NCBI RefSeq assembly: GCF_022539255.1
Contig: NZ_JAKZBV010000001.1
Span: 1,116,001 to 1,180,000 of the forward strand
Direction of reading: 5' to 3'
Length of the DNA stretch: 64,000 nucleotides
From: Sinomonas terrae
GTDB taxonomy: Bacteria > Actinomycetota > Actinomycetes > Actinomycetales > Micrococcaceae
Both the position numbers and the translations under genes were made by a program. Positions within the stretch are counted from its first letter, which is position 1. Each line of letters opens with the position of its first letter. This document shows positions 42,334 to 50,629 of the stretch, in pieces. The notes below the pieces were generated by a model. The model was given only the letters and a program-made list of their open reading frames with translations. It was not told where the DNA came from and did no database searches.

Positions 42334-43569
42334 TCAGACGGGCTCGACGACGGCGGCCACCCGATCGTCTCCGATCCGGGTGAGCACGAGCGTGGCTCGC
42401 CGGTGGGGCTTCTTCTTGGGCCCCTTCCCCTGGCCGAGGAACAGGAGCTTCCGCAGTTCCTCCGGCGTCACGGAGGTGCCGCGTTTCTTGATGTCGAGCG
42501 CCGTGATGCCTTCGTCCCGGACCCACTGCCGCAATGCCCGCACGTTGTACGGCCGCACGTCGAGCACGCGATAGGCCTTCGCGAACGGGGTGGCAACGAG
42601 GTTGGGGGCACAGATGTACGCGATGTGGGGGTCCACGAGATGGCCGCCCAGGCGGTCCGCGAGTTCGGCGACGAGCCCAGCCCGGATCACGGCGCCGTCG
42701 GGCTCGTAGAGAAACCCTTCGAGCGGGCCCACTTCGGCCCGCACCCCGCCGCCGAAGTCCGTCTCGGCGACGAGCTCGGATGCGGTCTGCCCTGCGAGGA
42801 CAAGCGCCGCGCGGCGGACGCTCGGCCGCTTGAGCGCATTGAAGTAGAGGCCCACTTCGGCGACCTCGCCGTCGGTAGAGACCCACTGCGCCTCGCACCC
42901 CTCCGGCACTGAGGAGTGCGGCAGGCCGGGCCCTAGCTTGACGCCCACCGGCCGGCCCGCATCCGCGAGCTCGGAGACGAAGCTCAGCGGGGGAGAGAAC
43001 TGCTGGGGGTCCCACAGGCGCGTGGTGCCGGACGTCGTCGTCGTTCGACGCGCGGGATCCAGCCAGACGCCTTCGATCCCCTCGAGCGGGACCGTTTGCG
43101 CGTCCTCGTGGACGACGCGGACGTTGGGAAACGGCATGAGGTTGATCGTCGCGCACGCGGCGGTCGTCTCATCGAGTTCGACGGCGGTGACGTCGAGGTC
43201 GAGCGATGCCATCGCCATGGCATCGGCACCCAGCCCGCACCCGAGGTCCGCGACGCTGCGTACGTCGGCGTCGACGAAGCGCCGCGCGTGGCGGGCCGCG
43301 ATGCTCAGGCGCGTAGCCTGCTCGAGGCCGGCGCGTGTGAACAGCATGTGGCGGGAGAACTCGCCGAACTTCGCCTCTGCCTTGACCCTCAGCCGAGCCT
43401 GGCTCAAGACGGCCGAGACAAGCTCGGGTGCGTGGCCGGCCTTGCGGAGCCGAGCGGTGATCGCGAGTGCGTCCTCTTCCCGATACGGGCCGAGCGAGTT
43501 GAGGAGGGCCCAGCCTTCCGAGGTCAGCAGTGGCGCGAGCTGCTCGGCGGCGTGGGGGTCCTGAGCCAT
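42334..43569 (-). CDS. THUMP-like domain class I SAM methyltransferase
   Basis: A 411-residue protein. The methyltransferase core is at about residues 90-190: VADLGCGLGADAMAMASLDLDVTAVELD is motif I, and GVWLDPARRTTTT is the motif IV region, with DPAR in place of DPPY or NPPY. The C-terminal half (YICAPNLVATPFAKAYRVLDVRPYNVRALRQWVRDEGITALDIKKRG) matches the THUMP-like domain family found in actinobacteria. The substrate, probably an RNA base, is not known. The ATG at 43569 is preceded by TAGGCT at -12 to -7 without a ribosome site. It diverges from the small membrane protein at 43636. Confidence 0.85.
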   Translation of the reverse strand: MAQDPHAAEQLAPLLTSEGWALLNSLGPYREEDALAITARLRKAGHAPELVSAVLSQARLRVKAEAKFGEFSRHMLFTRAGLEQATRLSIAARHARRFVDADVRSVADLGCGLGADAMAMASLDLDVTAVELDETTAACATINLMPFPNVRVVHEDAQTVPLEGIEGVWLDPARRTTTTSGTTRLWDPQQFSPPLSFVSELADAGRPVGVKLGPGLPHSSVPEGCEAQWVSTDGEVAEVGLYFNALKRPSVRRAALVLAGQTASELVAETDFGGGVRAEVGPLEGFLYEPDGAVIRAGLVAELADRLGGHLVDPHIAYICAPNLVATPFAKAYRVLDVRPYNVRALRQWVRDEGITALDIKKRGTSVTPEELRKLLFLGQGKGPKKKPHRRATLVLTRIGDDRVAAVVEPV

Positions 43570-43575
43570 GGATCA

Positions 43576-43581
43576 AGCCTA
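43576..43581 (-). promoter_or_regulatory. Putative leaderless -10 (TAGGCT) of the THUMP-like methyltransferase
   Basis: On the minus strand TAGGCT lies exactly at -12 to -7 relative to the ATG at 43569. Confidence 0.55.
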
Positions 43582-43623
43582 GTTCACCCTCCACGGGTCC
43601 GAGCTGAGAGCAGCTGTTCCGGA

Positions 43624-43629
43624 TATGGT
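43624..43629 (+). promoter_or_regulatory. Putative -10 (TATGGT) of the small membrane protein gene
   Basis: TATGGT lies at -12 to -7 relative to the ATG at 43636. A GGAGG also lies just before the ATG, probably too close to be efficient, so both leaderless and leadered translation are possible. Confidence 0.45.
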
Positions 43630-43635
43630 GGAGGT

Positions 43636-44004
43636 ATGGAGACGACGCCTGCTGACGCTTCGCCCGCCGCCAACCACCGGGGACTCTCCCGTTTTGTCCG
43701 ACCTTTGCTCATCCTCGGCATCGTTCTGGCCGCGGTGTCTGCGATCCTCCTCTTCATCGTCCTCGGCCTCGACGCGTTCACTGCCACCGTCTACTCGGTA
43801 GGCGGCAAGAGCATCAACGACGCGACCCCGGAGGCAGAGGCCCTCCGCGACCAGTACCTCGGCGCGAAGATCGCCGCGATCGTCGGCCTCGTGATCGGGG
43901 GCATCCTCCTGATCGGCTCGCTCATCGTGATGTACGTCAACCGCGGGCGCTCGAATGGCGACGACGGCGACGACCTGAGCTTCGAGGATCTCGCGGGCGA
44001 ATAG
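43636..44004 (+). CDS. Small membrane protein, 122 residues
   Basis: A protein with two membrane helices: residues about 20-45 (FVRPLLILGIVLAAVSAILLF) and 75-100 (IAAIVGLVIGGILLIGSLIVMY), separated by an extracytoplasmic loop with TVYSVGGKSINDATPEAEALRDQ. The C terminus is acidic (DDGDDLSFEDLAGE). I know of no assigned function. The ORF is open upstream, but the ATG at 43636 is supported by a -10-like TATGGT at -12. It lies just upstream of the CIRCE-controlled groES promoter, which starts 30 bases after its stop. Confidence 0.7.
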   Translation: METTPADASPAANHRGLSRFVRPLLILGIVLAAVSAILLFIVLGLDAFTATVYSVGGKSINDATPEAEALRDQYLGAKIAAIVGLVIGGILLIGSLIVMYVNRGRSNGDDGDDLSFEDLAGE

Positions 44005-44025
44005 ACAGACACGCGGGGTGTTGGA

Positions 44026-44052
44026 CTGGCACTCGCCTTGACCGAGTGCCAG
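44026..44052. promoter_or_regulatory. CIRCE element 1 (HrcA operator)
   Basis: CTGGCACTC, nine bases, GAGTGCCAG form a perfect 9-9-9 inverted repeat matching the CIRCE consensus apart from its outermost bases. It overlaps the -35 TTGACC of the groES promoter. Confidence 0.85.
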
Positions 44053-44066
44053 CCGCTCAATAGAGT
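44038..44066 (+). promoter_or_regulatory. groESL promoter
   Basis: TTGACC (44038-44043), a 17-base spacer and TAGAGT (44061-44066) lie between the two CIRCE elements, so HrcA binding would cover both the -35 and the start point. Confidence 0.75.
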
Positions 44067-44072
44067 CAGCGG

Positions 44073-44097
44073 TAGCACTCGACCTGTGCGAGTGCTA
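44073..44097. promoter_or_regulatory. CIRCE element 2 (HrcA operator)
   Basis: TAGCACTC, nine bases, GAGTGCTA is an almost consensus CIRCE palindrome positioned at the expected transcription start of groES. Confidence 0.9.
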
Positions 44098-44184
44098 ACT
44101 GTCCAGGCACGCTCCCGGCACCCGCGACGACGGTTGCATGCCCGGCTCCCATTTCTGTGACCCGTTCATGAAAAGGAGAGATCC

Positions 44185-44481
44185 GTGTCGGTCTCCATCA
44201 AGCCTCTCGAGGACCGTATTGTCGTCAAGCCGCTCGAGGCGGAGCAGACCACTGCTTCGGGCCTCGTGATCCCGGACACCGCCAAGGAGAAGCCGCAGGA
44301 GGGCGAAGTTGTCGCCGTCGGCCCCGGCCGTGTCGATGACAACGGCAACCGCGTCCCCGTCGACGTGACGGTCGGCGACGTCGTCCTCTACTCGAAGTAC
44401 GGCGGAACCGAGGTCAAGACGGGCGGCTCCGAGTACCTCGTGCTCTCGGCCCGCGACGTCCTCGCGATCGTCGTCAAGTAG
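44185..44481 (+). CDS. groES: Co-chaperonin GroES
   Basis: A 98-residue co-chaperonin that caps GroEL. SIKPLEDRIVVKPLEAEQTT begins the protein, GLVIPDTAKEKPQEGEVVAVGPG contains the mobile loop, and DVVLYSKYGGTEVK and SARDVLAIV end it. The GTG start has an AAAAGGAGAG ribosome site. It is the first gene of the groESL operon and is controlled by two CIRCE elements, so heat induction through HrcA is expected. It lies 78 bases before groEL. Confidence 0.97.
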   Translation: MSVSIKPLEDRIVVKPLEAEQTTASGLVIPDTAKEKPQEGEVVAVGPGRVDDNGNRVPVDVTVGDVVLYSKYGGTEVKTGGSEYLVLSARDVLAIVVK

Positions 44482-44559
44482 TCCCAGCCGAGCAGGACTT
44501 CAACGTCAGCACCCCGGTCATGCGGCCGGGGTGCTGCCCTTGAACCCAAGGAGAAGCGA

Positions 44560-46167
44560 ATGGCAAAGCAGCTCGCATTCAACCAAGACGCCCGCAAGGC
44601 CCTCGAGGCCGGCGTCGACAAGCTCGCCGACACCGTCAAGGTGACCCTCGGCCCGCGCGGCCGCAACGTCGTCCTCGACAAGAAGTGGGGCGCGCCGACC
44701 ATCACCAACGATGGCGTGACGATCGCCCGTGAGGTCGAGCTCGAGGACCCGTACGAGAACCTCGGTGCACAGCTCGCCAAGGAAGTTGCGACCAAGACGA
44801 ACGACGTCGCCGGCGACGGCACGACGACGGCGACCGTCCTCGCGCAGGCGCTCGTCAAGGAGGGCCTCCGCAACGTGGCCGCCGGCGCGGCGCCGGGCGA
44901 GATCAAGCGCGGCATCGAGGCGGCCGTCGAGGCCGTCGTCACGCGCCTCGGCGAGAACGCCCGCGAGGTCTCCGGCCAGCACGTCGCCAACGTCGCCGCA
45001 ATCTCGGCACAGTCCGATGAGATCGGCGAGCTCCTCGCCGAGGCGTTCGCGAAGGTCGGCCAGGACGGCGTCATCACGATCGAGGAAGCCTCGACGACGC
45101 AGACCGAGCTCGTCCTCACCGAGGGCATGCAGTTCGACAAGGGCTACCTCTCGCCGTACTTCGTGACCGACGCGGAGCGCCAGGAGGCCGTCCTCGAGGA
45201 CGCGCTCATCCTTATCCACCAGGGCAAGATCTCCTCGCTGCAGGACTTCCTCCCGCTCCTCGAGAAGACCCTTCAGGCGTCCAAGCCGCTGTTCATCATC
45301 GCAGAGGACGTCGAGGGCGAGGCCCTGTCAACGCTCATCGTCAACAAGATCCGTGGCACCCTGAACGCCGTCGCGGTCAAGGCCCCCGGCTTCGGCGACC
45401 GCCGCAAGGCCATGCTCCAGGACATCGCGACCCTCACGGGCGCCCAGGTCATCTCCCCCGAGGTCGGCCTGAGCCTCGACCAGGTGGGCCTCGAGCAGCT
45501 GGGCACCGCGCGTCGCATCACCGTGACGAAGGACACGACGACGATCGTCGACGGCGCCGGCTCGGCCGAGGACGTCGCGGCTCGCGTTGCGCAGCTCCGG
45601 GCTGAGCTCACGCGCACCGATTCCGACTGGGACCGCGAGAAGCTCCAGGAGCGCCTCGCGAAGCTCGCGGGCGGCATCGGGGTCATCAAGGTCGGTGCCG
45701 CGACCGAGGTGGAGCTCAAGGAGAAGAAGCACCGCATCGAGGATGCCGTGTCTTCGACTCGTGCCGCCCTCGAGGAAGGCATCGTGGCGGGCGGCGGCTC
45801 CGCCCTCGTCCACGCCGTTCGCGTCCTCGACGAGAACGAGGCGATCAAGGGCCTCTCGGGCGACACCGCCGTCGGCGTCAACATCGTGCGCCGCGCGCTG
45901 ATCCAGCCCCTGCGCTGGATCGCGCACAACGCGGGCTTCGACGGCCACGTCGTGGCGGCACGCGTTGCAGAGGCAGAGGTGAACAACGGCTTCAACGCGA
46001 AGACCGGCGAGTACGAGGACCTCATCGCGGCCGGTGTCATCGACCCGGTCAAGGTGACCCGTTCTGCCCTGCGCAACGCGGCTTCGATCGCGGCGCTCGT
46101 GCTCACGACCGAGACGCTCGTCGCGGACAAGCCGGCCGAGGACGACCACGCGGGCCACAACCACTAA
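44560..46167 (+). CDS. groEL: Chaperonin GroEL
   Basis: A 535-residue chaperonin subunit that folds proteins in a double ring. LADTVKVTLGPRGRNVVLDK, VAGDGTTTATVLAQALV (ATP site), KGYLSPYFVTD, AVKAPGFGDRRKAMLQDIA and EEGIVAGGGSAL are all conserved. The C-terminal end is short and His-containing (DDHAGHNH) instead of the Gly-Met repeats of E. coli, as in some actinobacterial GroEL proteins. Actinobacteria often have a second groEL; none is visible in the window. AAGGAGAAG precedes the ATG. A 13-bp hairpin terminator follows 33 bases after the stop. Confidence 0.97.
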   Translation: MAKQLAFNQDARKALEAGVDKLADTVKVTLGPRGRNVVLDKKWGAPTITNDGVTIAREVELEDPYENLGAQLAKEVATKTNDVAGDGTTTATVLAQALVKEGLRNVAAGAAPGEIKRGIEAAVEAVVTRLGENAREVSGQHVANVAAISAQSDEIGELLAEAFAKVGQDGVITIEEASTTQTELVLTEGMQFDKGYLSPYFVTDAERQEAVLEDALILIHQGKISSLQDFLPLLEKTLQASKPLFIIAEDVEGEALSTLIVNKIRGTLNAVAVKAPGFGDRRKAMLQDIATLTGAQVISPEVGLSLDQVGLEQLGTARRITVTKDTTTIVDGAGSAEDVAARVAQLRAELTRTDSDWDREKLQERLAKLAGGIGVIKVGAATEVELKEKKHRIEDAVSSTRAALEEGIVAGGGSALVHAVRVLDENEAIKGLSGDTAVGVNIVRRALIQPLRWIAHNAGFDGHVVAARVAEAEVNNGFNAKTGEYEDLIAAGVIDPVKVTRSALRNAASIAALVLTTETLVADKPAEDDHAGHNH

Positions 46168-46200
46168 GGCACGCTGGCAGCCGTTCGCCGCCTGATTCAA

Positions 46201-46231
46201 CGAGGGCCGCCCCATTCCGGGGCGGCCCTCG
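46201..46231. terminator. Terminator after groEL
   Basis: A 13-bp perfect stem (46201-46213 with 46219-46231) and five-base loop end 19 bases before the IS110 transposase stop. The insertion element therefore lies downstream of an intact groEL unit. Confidence 0.85.
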
Positions 46232-47540
46232 TGTGAATCTTCTATGTCTGTCAAGCTGCTGTTGTGACCGGGTGTTGGTGGAGTGCGTTGAGTGTGCGGT
46301 AGAGGTGTCGGGCGAGGTAGCGCTTGAGGCAGCGGCGGATCTCGCGTGGGGTCTTTCCCTCTGCGGTGCGCCGCTCGGCGTAGGCCCGCGTGTCGGGGTC
46401 GTGGGCCATTCTGGTGATGATCGCCATGTGAAGCGCGCGGTTGAGGCGCCTGTCGCCTCCCCGGTTGAGCCGGTGCCGGACAGTGTTCCCTGACGATGCT
46501 GGGATGGGGCTGACGCCGGCGAGGGCGGCGAAGGCGGCCTCGGAGCGGACCCGGCCGAGGTGGGACCAGACAATGTAGGCCACTGCGGCGGTGACTGGCC
46601 CGATGCCGGTCTCCTCCAGCAGCGCTGCCGCTGGGCTGGCCCGGAGCAGTTCTGTGATGCGTCCTTGGTTCTGCTTGAGCTCCGTATGGAGGGCGGTGAT
46701 GCGCTTGGCCAGCCGGACGGCCTCGGTGCGTGCGGTGGCCGTGGCGATGTCTTCCGCCCGTGCCCGCCACCCGGCGGTCTCGGTGATCTGGGTGCCCGAG
46801 AGCGGGCGGCGGGCGTCGAGGCCGAGGTCCACGGTCCGGACCAGGGCGGTGAGGGCGTTGACCTTGGCCGTGCGCTCGAGCGTCATCTGCTCGCGGGCCG
46901 CGACGAGCACCCTAAGGGCTGCGCGCGCGCCGTCGTCCTGGCGTGGGATGCGCAGGCGGTCCTCATCAAGCGGGAGGGCGGCCGCGGCGATCGCTGCCGC
47001 ATCGAGCGGGTCAGACTTGCCCGTGGTGGTCCGTGAGCGCATATAGCCCCTCGGGGCCTCCACGACTTCGAAGCCGGCGTCTGTGACGGCCCCGCTGAGC
47101 TGGGCTCCGTAGCTGCCCGTCCCCTCGATCACCCACAGCGTGTCCGCGTCGCCGCCGGTCCGGCGGGCTGCCCAGTCCATGGCCCGGCGCATGCCCGCGG
47201 CCGTGGCGGGGAACTGCTGGCAGCCGAGCTGCTCCCCGGTCGCCGCGCGGAGCACCGCGAGGGTGTGGGTGCGGGCGTGGGTGTCCACGCCGATGACGAA
47301 CGGGCGGGACTGTGCGACAGTGGTCATCGCGGCCACGGGTTTCCTTCCTCTTGACGGGCAGATGCTTCGGGCCGCGTCGCGGCCGGCGTCGGCCCGGGTG
47401 AAGGTCACTCCGAGGCATTACTGTGATGGGCCACAGCCCAGGGCTGGGCAGTCTTCTGATCAAGCCATTCGGTGTGGGCCGGGCGGCGCCGGCTGCCAAC
47501 CCCCGGACTGGACAATTCACTAGGAAGGGCCCACGGGGGG
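46232..47540 (-). mobile_element. IS110-family insertion sequence, ends not resolved
   Basis: The element carries one intact transposase. The right end must be very short, since the transposase stop is 19 bases from the groEL terminator. The left end is the non-coding stretch upstream of the transposase, extending to somewhere between about 47450 and 47560. I found no terminal inverted repeats or target duplication, which is normal for IS110 members, so the boundaries are approximate. Confidence 0.65.
46251..47336 (-). CDS. IS110-family transposase (DEDD/serine recombinase)
   Basis: A 361-residue full-length transposase. The RuvC-like DEDD domain shows Asp in VIGVDTHARTHTLAVL, Glu in LWVIEGTGSYGAQL and the paired Asp residues in GKSDPLDAAAIAAAAL. 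The C-terminal Transposase_20 domain has IGPVTAAVAYIVWSHLGRVRSEAAFAALAG, the catalytic-serine region PIPASSGNTVRHRLNRGGDRR, and RALHMAIITRMAHDPDTRAY. All key residues are present, so it may be active. The GTG at 47336 was chosen because AGGAAGG lies about six bases upstream; the ATG at 47327 is an alternative. It separates groEL from guaB. Confidence 0.92.
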   Translation of the reverse strand: MAAMTTVAQSRPFVIGVDTHARTHTLAVLRAATGEQLGCQQFPATAAGMRRAMDWAARRTGGDADTLWVIEGTGSYGAQLSGAVTDAGFEVVEAPRGYMRSRTTTGKSDPLDAAAIAAAALPLDEDRLRIPRQDDGARAALRVLVAAREQMTLERTAKVNALTALVRTVDLGLDARRPLSGTQITETAGWRARAEDIATATARTEAVRLAKRITALHTELKQNQGRITELLRASPAAALLEETGIGPVTAAVAYIVWSHLGRVRSEAAFAALAGVSPIPASSGNTVRHRLNRGGDRRLNRALHMAIITRMAHDPDTRAYAERRTAEGKTPREIRRCLKRYLARHLYRTLNALHQHPVTTAA

Positions 47541-47788
47541 CCAGCGTTTGATTGAGTCACAGCCCGGGGGAAGACGACCAGCTTCTACCCTGCCAGCCGG
47601 TCCCGGACCAGCCATACCGAGCCTCACAGCGTTTGGTCACCCGGCGCGGCGCCCGGAATACCTGCCTGCCCGGCGAAAGTTTAGGATAGAAAGCACCGCA
47701 GCAGGCCACGCCCGTAAGTACTGGCTGGTCATCAGCACTTCCCGTCAGTTTCGCGCCGCACCCCCTCGGCGCAGGCCAAGGAGCACTC
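47337..47788. other. Non-coding IS110 left end and guaB leader
   Basis: About 450 bases without a convincing gene. The part next to the transposase should be the IS left end and has several GC-rich inverted segments, such as around 47370-47400 (GGGCCGCGTCGCGGCC type). Near 47682-47687 TAGGAT could be a guaB -10, giving a leader of about 95 bases. An AAGGAGC ribosome site precedes the guaB ATG. Confidence 0.4.
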
Positions 47789-49300
47789 ATGACCACCGCC
47801 CCCGAGCACGATCCGTTCGGCTTCCTCGGACTTACCTACGACGACGTCCTCCTGCTGCCCGGCCCGACGGACGTCATCCCGTCCGAGGCCGATACCTCGA
47901 CCCGCCTTTCGCGCCGCATCCGGCTCGGCATCCCGGTCCTCTCCGCAGCGATGGATACCGTGACGGAAGCGCGTATGGCGATCAGCCTCGCGCGCCACGG
48001 TGGCATCGGGATCCTCCACCGCAACCTGTCCATCCAGGACCAGGCGGAGCAGGTCGATCAGGTCAAGCGCAGCGAGTCGGGGATGATCACGAGGCCCGTG
48101 ACCGTCGGCCCGGACGCCACGCTCAAGGAACTCGACGACCTGTGCGCCCACTATCGGGTCTCGGGCCTGCCTGTCATCGACGAGAACCGCCGGCTGCTCG
48201 GCATCATCACGAACCGCGACACGCGTTTCATCCCCTACGAGGAGTTCGCGAACCGCAAGGTCCACGAGGTCATGACCCCGATGCCGCTCGTGACGGCCAA
48301 GGTCGGAGTGGCGCGGGACGAGGTGATCGGACTCCTCGGCAAGCACCGGATCGAGAAGCTCCCGCTCGTTGATGACGACGGCTTGCTGCAGGGCCTCATC
48401 ACGGTCAAGGACTTCGAGAAGGCGGACCAGTACCCGAACGCGACGAAGGACGAGTCCGGCCGGCTTCGGGTCGGCGCCGCCGTCGGCTTCTTCGGCGACG
48501 GGTACGAGCGGGCCATGACGATGGTCGAGGCTGGCGTGGATGTTCTCGTCGTCGACACGGCGAACGGCCACAGCCAGGGCGTCCTCGACATGATCTCCCG
48601 CCTCAAGAAGGACCCGGCCGCGGCTCACGTCGACGTCATTGGCGGCCAGGCGGCGACGCGTGAGGGAGCTCAGGCGCTCATCGACGCGGGCGCTGACGCG
48701 ATCAAGGTCGGCGTCGGCCCTGGCTCGATCTGCACGACCCGGGTCGTCGCGGGCGTGGGCGTTCCCCAGATCACTGCGATCTACGAATCCGCGAAGGCCG
48801 CCATCCCGGCTGGCGTGCCGGTGATTGCCGACGGCGGGCTCCAGTACTCGGGCGACATCGGCAAGGCGATCGTCGCGGGAGCCGATTCCGTGATGCTCGG
48901 CTCGCTCCTCGCGGGCACGGCCGAGGCTCCCGGCGATCTCGTCTTCATGAACGGCAAGCAGTTCAAGTCCTACCGCGGCATGGGTTCGCTGGGCGCAATG
49001 CAGACGCGTGGGAAGAACACGTCCTACTCCAAGGACCGCTATTTCCAGGCGGACGTCCCGAGTGACGAGAAGCTCGTCCCCGAGGGCATCGAGGGCCAGG
49101 TGCCGTACCGCGGGCCGCTCGGCGCCGTCGCCCATCAGCTCGTGGGCGGCCTTCGCCAGACGATGTTCTACGTTGGCGCGCATACGGTCGATGAGCTCAA
49201 GGCCAAGGGCAAGTTCGTGCGGATCACGTCGGCGGGCCTCAAGGAGAGCCACCCGCACGACATCATGATCACGGCCGAGGCACCCAACTACCGCAAGTAG
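47789..49300 (+). CDS. guaB: IMP dehydrogenase
   Basis: A 503-residue enzyme that oxidises IMP to XMP with NAD, the committed step to GMP. The barrel begins LTYDDVLLLPGPTDVIPSEADT. Two CBS domains occupy residues about 100-220 (GMITRPVTVGPDATLKEL, VHEVMTPMPLVTA). The catalytic cysteine is Cys315 in GVGPGSICTTR. The flap region SLGAMQTRGKNTSYSKDRYFQ and the YRGPLG loop with its arginine are present. The ATG at 47789 has an AAGGAGC ribosome site. It is followed by a 14-bp terminator and then the GuaB3-type paralogue. Confidence 0.96.
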   Translation: MTTAPEHDPFGFLGLTYDDVLLLPGPTDVIPSEADTSTRLSRRIRLGIPVLSAAMDTVTEARMAISLARHGGIGILHRNLSIQDQAEQVDQVKRSESGMITRPVTVGPDATLKELDDLCAHYRVSGLPVIDENRRLLGIITNRDTRFIPYEEFANRKVHEVMTPMPLVTAKVGVARDEVIGLLGKHRIEKLPLVDDDGLLQGLITVKDFEKADQYPNATKDESGRLRVGAAVGFFGDGYERAMTMVEAGVDVLVVDTANGHSQGVLDMISRLKKDPAAAHVDVIGGQAATREGAQALIDAGADAIKVGVGPGSICTTRVVAGVGVPQITAIYESAKAAIPAGVPVIADGGLQYSGDIGKAIVAGADSVMLGSLLAGTAEAPGDLVFMNGKQFKSYRGMGSLGAMQTRGKNTSYSKDRYFQADVPSDEKLVPEGIEGQVPYRGPLGAVAHQLVGGLRQTMFYVGAHTVDELKAKGKFVRITSAGLKESHPHDIMITAEAPNYRK

Positions 49301-49319
49301 GCTTAGGCGCGCTCCGCGG

Positions 49320-49350
49320 AAGGCCCCTCGCACCCCGTGCGAGGGGCCTT
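49320..49350. terminator. Terminator after guaB
   Basis: A 14-bp perfect stem (49320-49333 with 49337-49350) and three-base loop (CCC) lie 19 bases after the guaB stop. Confidence 0.85.
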
Positions 49351-49380
49351 CGCCGTCGGGCCCTCGGGTGTGGGGTCGAC

Positions 49381-49386
49381 TAAGGT
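49381..49386 (+). promoter_or_regulatory. Putative leaderless -10 (TAAGGT) of guaB3
   Basis: TAAGGT lies at -13 to -8 relative to the GTG at 49394; no Shine-Dalgarno sequence precedes that start. Confidence 0.5.
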
Positions 49387-49393
49387 AGAGGCC

Positions 49394-50530
49394 GTGACCT
49401 ACGAGATCGAAATCGGCCGCGGCAAGCGCGGACGGCGCGCTTACTCCCTCGACGACATCGCCATTGTCCCCAACCGGCGGACCCGTGACCCCCAGGATGT
49501 CTCGGTCTCGTGGCAGATCGACGCCTATCGTTTCGAGATGCCGGTCATTGCGGCGCCGATGGACTCGGTCATGTCGCCAGCCACCGCCGTGGAGCTCGGG
49601 CGCCTCGGGGGCCTCGGGGTCCTCGATCTCGAGGGCCTCTGGACCAGGTACGAGGATCCTGAGCCCGTCCTCGCCGAGATCGCCTCGCTCGAGGGGGATC
49701 CGTCGAGCCCCGCCGTCACGCGGCGCCTCCAGGAGCTGTATTCGCAGCCGGTCGACCCCGAGCTCATCACGTCGCGCCTCGCGGAAGTCCGCGCATCCGG
49801 TGTGACGGTCGCGGGTGCGCTCACCCCATCCGGCACCCTGCGCCACTACAAGACCGTCCTGGCCGCCGGCGTCGACCTCTTCGTCATCCGCGGTACGACG
49901 GTCTCGGCCGAGCATGTCTCGAAGAACCAGGAGCCGCTCAACCTCAAGAAGTTCATCTACGAACTGGATGTCCCGGTGATCGTGGGCGGGGCCGCGGGCT
50001 ACACCCCGGCGCTGCATCTCATGCGCACGGGCGCGGCGGGCGTGCTCGTGGGCTTCGGCGGGGGAGCGACGACGACGACGCGGCGCGCCCTGGGCATCCA
50101 TTCGCCCCTTGCGTCTGCCATCAGCGATGTTGCCGCCGCCCGCCGAGACTACATGGACGAGTCCGGTGGCCGGTACGTCCACGTGATTGCCGACGGCGGG
50201 ATGGGAACCTCGGGCGCGATCGTGAAGGCCATCGCGATGGGCGCCGACGCCGTCATGCTCGGCTCGGCCCTCGCCCGCTCGCTCGAGGCTCCCGGCCGCG
50301 GCTGGCACTGGGGCGCTGAAGCCCATCACCCCGAGACCCCCCGTGGGGAGCGCGTCAATGTCGGGACCGTCGGCCCGATGGAGGAAGTCCTCTTCGGCCC
50401 GGGCCACCACGCGGACGGCACGTCCAACCTTGTCGGGATGCTGCGCCGTTCGATGGCAACGACCGGATACTCGGATCTCAAGGAGTTCCAGAGGGTCGAC
50501 GTCGTCGTGTCACCGCAGGCGTCACGGTAG
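49394..50530 (+). CDS. guaB3: GuaB3-family IMP dehydrogenase-related protein
   Basis: A 378-residue TIM-barrel protein related to IMP dehydrogenase but without CBS domains. YSLDDIAIVPNRRTRDPQDVSVSW and MPVIAAPMDSVMSPATAVELGRLGGLGVLDLEGLWTRY are typical of GuaB3. At the IMPDH active-site loop (GVGPGSICTTR) this protein has GFGGGATTTTR (residues 220-230), so Thr replaces the catalytic Cys, and no cysteine is visible anywhere in it. Actinobacterial GuaB3 proteins commonly lack this Cys, so it is unlikely to be a normal IMP dehydrogenase. The GTG at 49394 is supported by TAAGGT at -13 and replaces an earlier in-frame candidate at 49337. Confidence 0.87.
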   Translation: MTYEIEIGRGKRGRRAYSLDDIAIVPNRRTRDPQDVSVSWQIDAYRFEMPVIAAPMDSVMSPATAVELGRLGGLGVLDLEGLWTRYEDPEPVLAEIASLEGDPSSPAVTRRLQELYSQPVDPELITSRLAEVRASGVTVAGALTPSGTLRHYKTVLAAGVDLFVIRGTTVSAEHVSKNQEPLNLKKFIYELDVPVIVGGAAGYTPALHLMRTGAAGVLVGFGGGATTTTRRALGIHSPLASAISDVAAARRDYMDESGGRYVHVIADGGMGTSGAIVKAIAMGADAVMLGSALARSLEAPGRGWHWGAEAHHPETPRGERVNVGTVGPMEEVLFGPGHHADGTSNLVGMLRRSMATTGYSDLKEFQRVDVVVSPQASR

Positions 50531-50629
50531 AACCGCGCGGAGGCAGTGATCGGGGCCTCGACGCGCCCGGGTGTTCCTTGACGCTCCGCCTAGACTCCTA
50601 GCAGGAAGTCTCGGGAGCGGAGGGGCGCA

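Noticed and set aside
43987..44025. Possible short gene in the gap before the groES promoter
   Set aside because: The stretch is only about 40 bases between a stop codon and CIRCE 1 and has no start with a ribosome site.
46201..47540. Target duplication or inverted repeats of the IS110 element
   Set aside because: I compared the sequence after the groEL terminator with the region around 47450-47560 and found no convincing matching ends, as is usual for IS110, so no exact boundaries are claimed.
47732..50410. An 892-residue minus-strand open frame over guaB and guaB3
   Set aside because: Both plus-strand genes are well supported; the minus frame has no motif and no start context.
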